Below are positions 23,184 through 31,953 of a DNA stretch of 64,000 bases, piece by piece; within the stretch, counting starts at the first letter, position 1, and each line of letters opens with the position of its first letter. The DNA lies in the NCBI GenBank assembly GCA_050946835.1, contig JBMNVN010000006.1, positions 101,551 to 165,550 of the forward strand, read 5' to 3'. The DNA is from UBA1447 sp002329225 (lineage in GTDB: Bacteria > Bacillota > Clostridia > Oscillospirales > Acutalibacteraceae). The position numbers were made by a program, and so were the translations under genes. Below the pieces are notes generated by a model. It saw only the letters and a program-made list of their open reading frames with translations, had not been told where the DNA came from and did no database searches.

Positions 23184-26100
23184 ATGAGCAAAAGCTTACC
23201 TACGGAAAACGGCACTGAAAAATCCGGCATAAGGCGGTTTTTCAGCGAAAACATTTATATTATGGCGGCGTTTTTTACGTCCGCCGCAGTTATGCTGTTT
23301 GTGTATTTCTGTTTCAGCGTTATTCCCTTCGGAGGCAGCACGGTATTAAGAATGGACCTTTACCACCAATACGGTCCCCTTTTTGCCGAGTTATATGAAC
23401 GTATTATGGGAGCAAAGAGCTTTCTTTACTCCTGGAATTCGGGGCTTGGCGGCAGTTTTTTAGGCAATTTCTACAACTACCTTTCCAGCCCGCTGTCAAT
23501 CATAATTCTGCTTTTCGGCAGACAGAATATTACCGAGGCCATTGCCGCCCTTATTCTGTTAAAAGCCGCTTTTGCCAGCGCCTTTTTCGCCTATTATCTG
23601 AAACGCAGTCAGGGAAAAAACGACTATTCTATTGCCGCCTTCGGCATGCTTTACAGTTTTTGCGGCTTTTTTATCGCTTATTACTGGAACATTATGTGGC
23701 TGGATGCCATGGCTCTGTTCCCTCTGGTTATGCTCGGTATTGATTTGATTATCAAGAATAAAAAACCGGGTCTATTCATATTCGCACTTACTCTCACTTT
23801 TTTCAGCAACTACTATATGGCCTATATGGTCTGCCTGTTTTCCATATTATTCTTTTTGGTTACATACTTCGGTTCTTATTCAATCACAAGTATTTACGGC
23901 GACGAAAAAGGCTTGAACCCCAAGGATTATTCATTCTTCAAAAGACTTCGCAAATCAAGGCTTCTGGGCAGCGGAATTACTTTTGCCTTCGGCGGCATAA
24001 TCTCCGCAGGCTTGTCCGCCTTTTCGCTGCTGCCGGTTTATTATATTCTGCAAAGCTGTTCCGCCACGGCAAATCCTATGCCGAAGAGTTTTGTATCTTA
24101 TTATAAAATCTTCGACTTCCTTGCAAATCATCTGGCAAGCGTGGAGCCTACAATCCGCAGCAGCGGCACCGATGTGCTGCCCAATGTATATTGCGGAATT
24201 GCGGCCCTGCTTTTAGTACCGCTGTTCTTATTTACCCGGTCAATCACCATTAAAGAAAAAACCGCCTATGTGGGCCTGCTCGGTCTTTTATATTTCAGCT
24301 TCAATATCAACTATGCAAACTTTGTGTGGCACGCCTTTCACTTCCCCAACGATTTGCCTTACCGTTTTTCTTTTATGTATTCCTTTGTTCTGCTTGTTAT
24401 GGCATACAAAGCTTTTGTGCGCCTTAAAGAGTTCAAAGGCAAAGAGACCCTCGCAGCAGGCATTGCGGTGTTAGTTGCAATAATTGTGATTCAAAAACTC
24501 GGTTCAAAGAATGTAAATGATATTACAATCGTTACGAGTATCGCCTTTACCGTTTTATACACCCTGCTTTTTTCAATGAGAAGCCGTGACAGGTTCCCCT
24601 CCGTGGCCTTTTCGGTATTGATTCTTTGCAGCTTTACGGCGGAAGCCTGTATAGCCAACACCTCTCATTACTCCATGAATGTACGGAAAGCCGACTTTGC
24701 AAAAGATCTGCCCGATTTTATGGCCGTTAAAAATCAACTGGATGAATCGGATCCGGATTTTTACAGAATGGAGCTTACATCACTGCGTGCAAGGATGGAT
24801 CCGTGTTGGTACGATTACAACGGCGTTTCCACCTTCTCATCCATGGCCTACGAAAAGGTTTCCAACCTTGAAAGCCGTCTGGGACTTGCCAGCAACTTTA
24901 TCAACAGCCACACCTATAATCCCCAAACCCCGATTTATAACGCCATGCATGCACTGAAATATATAGTTGACAACAACAACTCCGATATGAACCGAATTTT
25001 TTATGAGCCCGTATTCAGCAAAGATAAATATACCGTATACAGAAACCTTTACTACCTTCCCATTGCCTTTTGTGTAGACGAAAATGTAGCGGATTGGGAT
25101 ACTACAGTCGGCAACCCCTTTGAGGTTCAGGGCGACTTTTTCACAAGGGCTACCGGGGAAGAAAGCCCCTTCACCAGAATGCTGATTGAAGATGCCGAAT
25201 ACGACAATGTTAATGAGATATACTACGGCTTGGAAACCGGAGAGTTTTATTTTTCAAAAATAAATGAAAATGATTCCGCAACTTTGACTTTGATTATCAG
25301 ACCCGAAATCACCGAAAGCTGTTACTTGTATGTTAAGTCAAGCAATGTCGGACGGGTTACCGTAAGCGGCGACAGCTTCAGCGTCAGCCAAAATGATGAC
25401 CGGGATGCGGTAATCGACATAGGAATTCGTGAAGCGGGGGAAGAAATACGGGTGGAATTGCCGATAGAAAAAGGTAATTCCGGCAATATAAGCGTATACG
25501 CCTATTCCATGGATACGGCAAAGTTCGTCACCGGCTATAACAAACTTAGAGAAGGACAAATGGACATTGTCAATTACAAGGACACCCATATTGCGGGCAC
25601 CCTGAACATGGCGGAGGGCGGTATGTTGTACACCTCAATCCCCTATGACAAAGGCTGGACGGTACGGGTAAACGGCGAGAGGGTAAAAGAAGAAAATATC
25701 GTAGCGGTTGCCGAAGCCCTTTTGGGAATAAAAGGAATTGCCCCGGGCCCCGCTGCAGTGGAGTTTGACTTTGTACCAAAAGGCCTTTACATGGGGCTGT
25801 ATATTTCCGGCGCAAGCGCTTTGGTTCTGTTGCTCTTTGCCATAGTAAGGGCAATATTCAAAAAATTGGACGGCCAGAATGAACCGCCTGAAACAGCGCC
25901 GAATGTTCCCTTTGATCTTCCGCCGATAGAACCGGGCAACTACAGCCTATCCGATTTTGTCACGGACCCGGAGTATCAAGACCAATACGAGGAACCTCAA
26001 TCAGGGACATTTGAAACCTGGCCGCGGGACTTTAAAGATGGCCCCTATGCCGTACCGCAGAGCGAAAAGGCCGCTTCAAATTCCCCGTTCTACACCTATG

Positions 26101-26207
26101 AAAATAAAAGGGCGCCGCAGAACACGGCGCCCGGAAACGGTAATAAATCAAGAGTAATAATTGAAGATGAACTGGATATTGTTGTGGAAAAGACCGATGA
26201 GAGCTGA
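23184..26207 (+). CDS. YfhO-family multi-spanning membrane protein
   Basis: The 1007-residue protein has a GT-C-like membrane part with a dozen or so hydrophobic segments. It opens with the conserved YHQYGPLFAELYERIMG and SWNSGLGGSFLGNFYNYLSS, as in YfhO proteins. A long extracellular region follows (residues about 480-870), then a final transmembrane segment near 875-900. A Pro/Glu-rich cytoplasmic tail of about 100 residues ends the protein. YfhO in Gram-positives is implicated in glycosylating lipoteichoic acid or related surface polymers; that role here is inferred. RBS GGAAGG precedes the ATG. It converges on glnN with a gap of one base. Confidence 0.88.
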   Translation: MSKSLPTENGTEKSGIRRFFSENIYIMAAFFTSAAVMLFVYFCFSVIPFGGSTVLRMDLYHQYGPLFAELYERIMGAKSFLYSWNSGLGGSFLGNFYNYLSSPLSIIILLFGRQNITEAIAALILLKAAFASAFFAYYLKRSQGKNDYSIAAFGMLYSFCGFFIAYYWNIMWLDAMALFPLVMLGIDLIIKNKKPGLFIFALTLTFFSNYYMAYMVCLFSILFFLVTYFGSYSITSIYGDEKGLNPKDYSFFKRLRKSRLLGSGITFAFGGIISAGLSAFSLLPVYYILQSCSATANPMPKSFVSYYKIFDFLANHLASVEPTIRSSGTDVLPNVYCGIAALLLVPLFLFTRSITIKEKTAYVGLLGLLYFSFNINYANFVWHAFHFPNDLPYRFSFMYSFVLLVMAYKAFVRLKEFKGKETLAAGIAVLVAIIVIQKLGSKNVNDITIVTSIAFTVLYTLLFSMRSRDRFPSVAFSVLILCSFTAEACIANTSHYSMNVRKADFAKDLPDFMAVKNQLDESDPDFYRMELTSLRARMDPCWYDYNGVSTFSSMAYEKVSNLESRLGLASNFINSHTYNPQTPIYNAMHALKYIVDNNNSDMNRIFYEPVFSKDKYTVYRNLYYLPIAFCVDENVADWDTTVGNPFEVQGDFFTRATGEESPFTRMLIEDAEYDNVNEIYYGLETGEFYFSKINENDSATLTLIIRPEITESCYLYVKSSNVGRVTVSGDSFSVSQNDDRDAVIDIGIREAGEEIRVELPIEKGNSGNISVYAYSMDTAKFVTGYNKLREGQMDIVNYKDTHIAGTLNMAEGGMLYTSIPYDKGWTVRVNGERVKEENIVAVAEALLGIKGIAPGPAAVEFDFVPKGLYMGLYISGASALVLLLFAIVRAIFKKLDGQNEPPETAPNVPFDLPPIEPGNYSLSDFVTDPEYQDQYEEPQSGTFETWPRDFKDGPYAVPQSEKAASNSPFYTYENKRAPQNTAPGNGNKSRVIIEDELDIVVEKTDES

Positions 26208-26208
26208 A

Positions 26209-28299
26209 TCAGACACTGAAGAGAATGTCACTGTATATGGGGAAAGGCCAGTATTTTGCAGCCACAACGGATTCCAACTCGTCTATGGTGAGTCTGGCCT
26301 TTTCCATTGCGGGGCAGACGACTGAACTGAAAAACTCGGCGCACTCCTGAGTGCACTTAATATCAGCCGATTCGGACAGGCACTTTTTCATTTGAGCAAC
26401 TTCCGTGTGCAAATTGTCGCAAAGAGCGGAGATTTTTTTAGCAGTGTCCATTTCATACGATGATTTAAGGGAGACGTCAACCGCTTTTTTGTCCAGTGCC
26501 GCTTTTGTTAAAACTGCGCAATATTCGGCGGCTGCGGGCAGAATGTCTCTGTTTGCGATGCTTATGAGGGTCTGCGCTTCAATGGTTATGACTTTAATGT
26601 AATTTTCAGTCAGCAGTGCGTAACGCGACTCCAATTCGGAAGCCGTAAACACCTTGTGTTTTGCAAACAGTTTTTTGTTTTTCTCCGACTTGAAGAGCGG
26701 CAAAGCCTCCGGAGCGGACATAAGCGCCAACAACCCTCTTTCTTTTGCCTGTTCTCTCCACTCATCGCAGTAATTGTTGCCGTTATATACGATTCTTTTG
26801 TGATTTTTAAAAGTTTCTCCGATTATCCGCATTACGGCTTCATTGAAATTATCGGCTTTTTCAAGCGTATCGGCAAAATCCGACAGCACATCCGCCACAG
26901 CCGTATTGAGTACAATGTTCGGCCCGGACACGGATGCGGAAGAGCCGAGCATACGGAACTCGAACTTGTTGCCGGTGAAAGCGATTGGCGAAGTTCGGTT
27001 TCTGTCCGTTGAATCCTTAGGCAGATTCGGCAAAGCGGAAGCGCCTATATGAAGCACTTCTCTTGCCTTTTTGTCATAGGCCCTGCCTTTTTCGATAGAC
27101 TCCAGTATCCCGGTAAGTTCCTCGCCCAAAAACACCGAAACTATTACGGGCGGAGCCTCGTTACCGCCCAAACGGCGGTCATTGCCGGCCGTTGCGGACG
27201 AAATTCTGAGCAGGTCCGCATGTTCGTCCACCGCCCTGATAACAGCCACCAGGAACAGCAGGAACTGAATATTTTCTTCCGGAGATTTGCCCGGTTCAAA
27301 CAGGTTGGTGCCGTTATCGGTAGCTAAAGACCAGTTGTTGTGCTTCCCGCTGCCGTTTACGCCGTCAAAGGGTCTTTCATGAAGCAAACAGGCGAGGCCG
27401 TGCTTGTCGGCAATTTTCTTCATATATTCCATTGTAATCTGGTTGTGGTCGCAGGCAATGTTGGCGGTCGTATAAATAGGCGCAAGTTCATGCTGGCCGG
27501 GAGCCACCTCGTTATGTTCGGTTTTTGCCATTATGCCCAACTTCCAAAGTTCCGTATCAAGCTCTTTCATAAAAGCCTGCACCCGGGGTTTTATTGCCCC
27601 GAAGTAGTGGTCTTCAAGTTCCTGACCTTTGGGAGGCTTGGCGCCGAACAAGGTTCTGCCGCACAAAACCAAATCCCGTCTTTTTTCAAACACGGACTTA
27701 TCTATCAAAAAATATTCCTGTTCCGGGCCGACGGTTGTTATGACGGAAGAAACCTTTTCATTGCCGAAAAGCCCTAGTATTCTTAAAGCCTGAGTTTCAA
27801 CCGCATCCATGGAGCGCAGCAGCGGAGTTTTCTTATCGAGCACCTCTCCGCTGAAGGAACAAAAAGCCGTGGGAATACACAAAACGCCGTCTTTCAAAAA
27901 AGCATAGGAGGTCGGATCCCAGGCGGTGTAACCTCTGGCTTCAAAAGTTGCCCTAAGCCCGCCTGAGGGGAAAGAAGATGCGTCCGGTTCGCCTTTTATC
28001 AGCTCTTTGCCGGAAAACTCCATAACGATACCGCCGTCTTCCGACGGAGAGATGAAGCTGTCATGTTTTTCCGCAGTGATGCCTGTCATGGGCTGGAACC
28101 AGTGGGTATAGTGAGTCGCTCCCCTTTCCACCGCCCAGTCTTTCATAGCCTCGGCAACGGCATTGGCAACTTCAATACTCAAATCCTCACTGCTTCTGAT
28201 GGACTTTTTAAGTTCATCATAAACATCCTTGGGCAATTTTTCTTTCATTGCCTTGTCGTTAAAAACATTTATGCCGAAAAGTTCCGGTATGTTGTTCAC
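26209..28299 (-). CDS. glnN: Glutamine synthetase, type III
   Basis: The 696-residue enzyme makes glutamine from glutamate, ammonia and ATP. Its size and motifs are those of GSIII: GLRATFEARGYTAWDPTS, VGPEQEYFLID, the NEVAPGQHELAPIY segment, HERPFDGVNGSGKHNNWSLA and PIAFTGNKFEFRMLGSSASV. The start is GTG 28299 with AAGGGG upstream. It is monocistronic with its own promoter and is probably under nitrogen control, though no known site was recognised. Confidence 0.96.
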   Translation of the reverse strand: MNNIPELFGINVFNDKAMKEKLPKDVYDELKKSIRSSEDLSIEVANAVAEAMKDWAVERGATHYTHWFQPMTGITAEKHDSFISPSEDGGIVMEFSGKELIKGEPDASSFPSGGLRATFEARGYTAWDPTSYAFLKDGVLCIPTAFCSFSGEVLDKKTPLLRSMDAVETQALRILGLFGNEKVSSVITTVGPEQEYFLIDKSVFEKRRDLVLCGRTLFGAKPPKGQELEDHYFGAIKPRVQAFMKELDTELWKLGIMAKTEHNEVAPGQHELAPIYTTANIACDHNQITMEYMKKIADKHGLACLLHERPFDGVNGSGKHNNWSLATDNGTNLFEPGKSPEENIQFLLFLVAVIRAVDEHADLLRISSATAGNDRRLGGNEAPPVIVSVFLGEELTGILESIEKGRAYDKKAREVLHIGASALPNLPKDSTDRNRTSPIAFTGNKFEFRMLGSSASVSGPNIVLNTAVADVLSDFADTLEKADNFNEAVMRIIGETFKNHKRIVYNGNNYCDEWREQAKERGLLALMSAPEALPLFKSEKNKKLFAKHKVFTASELESRYALLTENYIKVITIEAQTLISIANRDILPAAAEYCAVLTKAALDKKAVDVSLKSSYEMDTAKKISALCDNLHTEVAQMKKCLSESADIKCTQECAEFFSSVVCPAMEKARLTIDELESVVAAKYWPFPIYSDILFSV

Positions 28300-28368
28300 A
28301 AGTATCGTCCCCTTGTGTTGTAAAATGAGGCGCTGCAGACCCTAACCCGCAACGCCAACTCACTGAGT

Positions 28369-28397
28369 ATGTTAACTCACAGCCCGTGTTTTGTCAA
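28369..28397 (-). promoter_or_regulatory. glnN promoter
   Basis: On the minus strand TTGACA (28397-28392), a 17-nt spacer and TAACAT (28374-28369) lie about 70 nt upstream of the GTG start. No clear promoter was seen in the other direction for nadE in this 167-nt divergent gap. Confidence 0.6.
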
Positions 28398-28466
28398 CGA
28401 TTTTTGTATATATACGCCTATGTAAACCGCTATGAGCGATAATTTAAACTGAAAGAGGGCCTGAAA

Positions 28467-29210
28467 ATGAGAGATTATAAAAAGGAATTTGATGAAAGAG
28501 TAAAATTTATAAAGGATTTAATCGATTCTTCCGGGACTAAAGGAATTGTATTCGGCAACAGCGGAGGGAAAGACAGCGCCCTTGTGGGGATTTTATGCAA
28601 GGCCGCCTGCGAAAACACTTTGGGCATTATGCTCCCCTGTGAGTCAAGGCAAAACTTTGAAGACGACACCAGAGATGCGCTCAAATTAGCGGAAAAATAC
28701 GATATAGAAACTTTAAGCGTTGACCTTACAACGGTAAAATTTGCACTGATAGATGCGGCTGAAAAAATACAGCCCCTTTCAGAGCAAGCAAAGAGCAACA
28801 TCGCTCCCCGCCTCCGCATGACAACCCTCTATGCGGTTGCTCAAAGCAGAGGATGTCTGGTTGCGGGCACAAGTAACCGCAGCGAGATATACTTGGGCTA
28901 TTTTACCAAATGGGGCGACGGCGGCTACGATTTTAACCCGATTGCCGACCTTACGGCGACGGAAGTGATTGAGTTTTTGTACTATCTTGATGCACCGATT
29001 GAGATTATAAAAAAGGCCCCCTCTGCCGGCCTGTTTGAGGGACAAACCGATGAAGCGGATATGGGAATGAAATATGCAGACATTGACAGATACCTTTTAA
29101 GCGGAGAAGGCGAAGAGGAAATAATTGAGAAGATAGAGCGTTTTCACCGAACTACCCGGCACAAGACAAAGCCGCCCGTTATTTATAAACCGAGAGAAAA
29201 TTTGGGCTGA
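28467..29210 (+). CDS. nadE: NH3-dependent NAD+ synthetase
   Basis: The 247-residue enzyme amidates deamido-NAD, the last step of NAD synthesis. The P-loop-type pyrophosphatase motif is VFGNSGGKDSALVGILCKAA. Downstream signatures are VAGTSNRSEIYLGYFTKWGD and GGYDFNPIADLTATEV, then APSAGLFEGQTDEADMG. It lacks the glutaminase domain, so it should use free ammonia, in keeping with the neighbouring glutamine synthetase. RBS AAAGAGG is upstream. Confidence 0.95.
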   Translation: MRDYKKEFDERVKFIKDLIDSSGTKGIVFGNSGGKDSALVGILCKAACENTLGIMLPCESRQNFEDDTRDALKLAEKYDIETLSVDLTTVKFALIDAAEKIQPLSEQAKSNIAPRLRMTTLYAVAQSRGCLVAGTSNRSEIYLGYFTKWGDGGYDFNPIADLTATEVIEFLYYLDAPIEIIKKAPSAGLFEGQTDEADMGMKYADIDRYLLSGEGEEEIIEKIERFHRTTRHKTKPPVIYKPRENLG

Positions 29211-29262
29211 AAGTTTTGTGCCGGAAATTCCGATTGATTTTCCGCCTGATACACTCTTTTTG

Positions 29263-29328
29263 TCAATAGGGTATATGTAACCATTATGACAATAATCATT
29301 GTCATAATCAGCCGATATACCCTATTGA
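29263..29328. repeat. Large nested palindrome after nadE
   Basis: Outer perfect 14-bp arms TCAATAGGGTATAT (29263-29276) and ATATACCCTATTGA (29315-29328) enclose inner perfect 11-bp arms ATTATGACAAT (29283-29293) and ATTGTCATAAT (29298-29308). The inner loop is four nt and a symmetric 6x6 internal bulge lies between the two stems. It is not followed by a T-run, so it is not a plain terminator. It could be a cruciform protein-binding site, an RNA stability hairpin or a small mobile palindromic element. Confidence 0.8.
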
Positions 29329-29360
29329 GAAATTACATGCTAATATAATTTGCTGAATAA

Positions 29361-29421
29361 AGAAGCCTTGGTTACCGATTGTGCGGATTTTCCGCTACCG
29401 CTCTAAAGGCTTCTTCGATTT
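29361..29421 (+). terminator. Terminator of nadE; dispersed hairpin element copy A
   Basis: The stem AGAAGCCTT (29361-29369) / AAGGCTTCT (29406-29414) is followed by TCGATTTTTT. An inner stem GCGGA-TTT-TCCGC (29383-29395) sits in its loop. The same architecture and partial sequence recur at 38499-38548 and 51484-51526. Confidence 0.7.
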
Positions 29422-29513
29422 TTTATGATTATTTTTTGATACAGTCCCTCAAGATGTTTTTAAACAGTGTTTGCATATTGTTTGAACTAATTGTAAACAT
29501 TGCACAAATCAGG

Positions 29514-29579
29514 TTGACCAAATAAGGTTTTCGTGGTATAAAATATATGGAGTTAGCACTCTTGGGTCGAGAGTGCTAA
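29514..29579 (+). promoter_or_regulatory. hsp20 promoter with CIRCE operator (HrcA binding site)
   Basis: The promoter is TTGACC at 29514-29519, a 17-nt spacer and TATAAA at 29537-29542. It is followed at 29553-29579 by a perfect CIRCE element: TTAGCACTC, nine nt, GAGTGCTAA. CIRCE is the known operator of the heat-shock repressor HrcA, so this gene is induced by heat or misfolded protein. hrcA itself is not in the window. Confidence 0.95.
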
Positions 29580-29612
29580 CGAGCAAAAAAAAGAGTAAAG
29601 GAGTTGTTATTC

Positions 29613-30059
29613 ATGGCAGGATTAGTACCGTTTAACCGTAGGAGAGGTGAACTGGCAAGAACCGGTTTCAACGATTTCTACAACATGCTTGATGACTTTT
29701 TTACTGACGGCTGGGGCCCAAGAAGAAACCTTGCTTGCGACTCATTCAAGATTGACGTACAGGAAGACGACAAAGGCTACACCATTGAAGCCGAGCTCCC
29801 CGGTGTAAAAAAGGACGAAATCAGCATTAACCTCAACGACGGCAGATTGCTCATCAGCGTAGTACGTGATGAGAATGTGGAAGAAGAAAAGAAAAACTAT
29901 GTACACAAAGAAAGACGCTACTGCTCAATGCAGCGCAGCATCCTCTTAGGCGACGCTGACACCGAGCAAATTAAAGCGAAACTCGAAAACGGAGAACTGA
30001 CAATTTCCGTACCTAAGAAAGAAAAAGCGGATACCTCTATAGACATTAAAATTGACTGA
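29613..30059 (+). CDS. Hsp20/alpha-crystallin small heat-shock protein
   Basis: The 148-residue chaperone holds unfolding proteins in oligomers. Its alpha-crystallin domain spans about residues 45-145, with YTIEAELPGVKKDEISINL, DGRLLISV and the terminal GELTISVPKKEK. The start is ATG 29613 because AAAGGAG ends ten nt upstream; a TTG at 29604 is too close. It is monocistronic under a CIRCE operator and ended by a strong terminator. Confidence 0.95.
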   Translation: MAGLVPFNRRRGELARTGFNDFYNMLDDFFTDGWGPRRNLACDSFKIDVQEDDKGYTIEAELPGVKKDEISINLNDGRLLISVVRDENVEEEKKNYVHKERRYCSMQRSILLGDADTEQIKAKLENGELTISVPKKEKADTSIDIKID

Positions 30060-30074
30060 CCGCTGAATAAACCG

Positions 30075-30110
30075 CAACCGCACCGATGACCCGCGGTGCG
30101 GTTGTTTTTT
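30075..30110. terminator. Intrinsic terminator between hsp20 and the phosphoesterase gene
   Basis: The perfect 10-bp stem CAACCGCACC (30075-30084) / GGTGCGGTTG (30095-30104) is followed by TTTTTTG. It lies between convergent genes and mainly serves hsp20. Confidence 0.9.
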
Positions 30111-30134
30111 GTATTCAGATAACGGAATTGAATA

Positions 30135-31877
30135 TTATGCAAGAATAATTGATTTTATCGAGTTCAGCACAATGCGTATAAGTACCAACAAAATCCTTTT
30201 GGCATAGTTATGGTCGGTAATTGCCGCCGTTTTGCCGGGTAAATCCCAGTTTGTGCCGTAAGGTTCAAGGGTTTCGTTTAAGTCCCCCGGAGCGTAGGTA
30301 TCAACCGTTATACTCCTTAACAACGGTCTGATTATCTCAGTTAAAACCAGATTTGCCGCTGTTTTTGCATAAGCAAGCTTCGCCATTTTTGTAAGAGTTC
30401 TGTCCGCAGGAATATTCAGAGCCGGCAGCGAAAAGGACTCGAGTACTGAATTAACGGTTGCGGAAGGAAGGTTTGAGAACAGATATATCAGATTCCCCTT
30501 GAGGCACTGCTTGAACAAGACCACTTCAAGAGTGTCATCGGGAATGGTTTCGTCCCCGGCCATGTGGTTGCCGTAAAGAGCGCCGAAGAGTTCAGGTATA
30601 GTTTTGTAATCGCTGCGCTCCAGGGTTACACCGCCTTCGGCTGCAATTTCTTCCACGCTGTCAACTTCCGGGGTTCCCGCTTTATCATATAGAGGAAGTT
30701 TCATGGTTTCTTTTGCAAGAACTAAAAAATCACAAAGGGCATTATAGGCGGTAGTCCCCTCTTCCACATTCAGCGCTCCCGCAACATAGCCGATCAGGTC
30801 GGGCATAATGTAGGCAACGGAGGCCATGCCGGCATTGAAAAACTCCCTGCTGTAACCCGGAAAATCGTCACGCATGTAATTGAGCTTTTCCTCATTAAAG
30901 CCCTCGCCGAGATAAGCAAAGTCGATTTTGTCCACATATGAGGTTCTGACTTCCACGGCATCCGGTGAAAAGCTTATTTCACGGTAAGCGTTGGGATATG
31001 AGATAAGGCTGCCGGTTTCAATATCATAAATTCTGTTGCCTTTTGCGGAAACGGCCATAGTTATATCATTGGCGTGCTGATGGCCGGTCAAGACATACTT
31101 AATACCCAAGTCGGCAAACTTTGTAGCGATTTCTCTGTAATTTTCCAGACACATGGAATTGCCGGCAAAGCTTTGAACACCGAAGTGGTCCAAAACATTG
31201 TGATGCACCATGGCCAAAAGCTTTTTGCCGTCTGTTTTTGCCCGGCTTGCCTGAACGTCAATCCAGCTGAGCAAATCTTCCGACAGACGCCCTCCGTTCA
31301 CCTGATAAATGACGGAATCGAGCGCCAAAAGCCTGTAGCTGCTGTCCAAGTCAATGGTGTATGAGAATGAATAATCATGACGGACAAGCGCCTGATCATA
31401 ACCGAATTCCCGGTAGAGTTCGGTAAAGTCCTCGGGGTCCAGCCTGTTGTTTGAAGCGCTGGTGCGGATATCATGATTACCCGGTACCAGGTAGATTTTT
31501 TTACCCGTTCTGTTTTTAAACTCCCGCAGTATTTCCGCTATTGCCAAATGCTCAGACCAATACCCGTCTTCGGTCAAATCCCCGGGGATCAGGAGTATTT
31601 CGGCGGAAGAGTTTTCAAAACGCTGCAAAAACTCCATTATTATCGCCTTGGACTCATAGAGCAGTTCGCCTTTGTAGTTGACATGGTTGAATAGGGTTTC
31701 GCCCGGAATGGCTTCCTGCTCGTTGACAGGCCCTAAATCGCTTTGGGGGCGATAATGAATATCGGAGACCACCCAAACGGTCAAAGGGGGTTGGGTTCCG
31801 GCTAAACTGCCCACCGCCGGCAGCAACAGGGCAAAGCACAGGAAAATACACAGTACGGCTTTAAACGACTTTTTCAA
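30135..31877 (-). CDS. Secreted calcineurin-like metallophosphoesterase
   Basis: The 580-residue protein has an N-terminal signal peptide (KKSFKAVLCIFLCFALLLPA). The metallophosphatase metal-binding blocks appear in order: VVSDIHYRP, LLIPGDLTEDGY, LVPGNHDIR, MVHHNVLDHF and LTGHQHANDI. The remaining 270 residues are an uncharacterised C-terminal region. It acts outside the membrane on an unknown phosphoester. The start is TTG 31877 with GAGAGG nine nt upstream. It lies downstream of uvrA and may be partly co-transcribed with it, but a candidate promoter is present. Confidence 0.88.
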   Translation of the reverse strand: MKKSFKAVLCIFLCFALLLPAVGSLAGTQPPLTVWVVSDIHYRPQSDLGPVNEQEAIPGETLFNHVNYKGELLYESKAIIMEFLQRFENSSAEILLIPGDLTEDGYWSEHLAIAEILREFKNRTGKKIYLVPGNHDIRTSASNNRLDPEDFTELYREFGYDQALVRHDYSFSYTIDLDSSYRLLALDSVIYQVNGGRLSEDLLSWIDVQASRAKTDGKKLLAMVHHNVLDHFGVQSFAGNSMCLENYREIATKFADLGIKYVLTGHQHANDITMAVSAKGNRIYDIETGSLISYPNAYREISFSPDAVEVRTSYVDKIDFAYLGEGFNEEKLNYMRDDFPGYSREFFNAGMASVAYIMPDLIGYVAGALNVEEGTTAYNALCDFLVLAKETMKLPLYDKAGTPEVDSVEEIAAEGGVTLERSDYKTIPELFGALYGNHMAGDETIPDDTLEVVLFKQCLKGNLIYLFSNLPSATVNSVLESFSLPALNIPADRTLTKMAKLAYAKTAANLVLTEIIRPLLRSITVDTYAPGDLNETLEPYGTNWDLPGKTAAITDHNYAKRILLVLIRIVLNSIKSIILA

Positions 31878-31922
31878 AAATATCAAACCTCTCTATATTT
31901 TTAAAAAATAAATTCTTTATAG

Positions 31923-31952
31923 ATAATAGCAAATCTTAAAGCGGATTTACAA
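31923..31952 (-). promoter_or_regulatory. Candidate promoter for the phosphoesterase gene
   Basis: On the minus strand TTGTAA (31952-31947), an 18-nt spacer and TATTAT (31928-31923) lie in the AT-rich gap directly after uvrA. Confidence 0.4.
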
Positions 31953-31953
31953 G

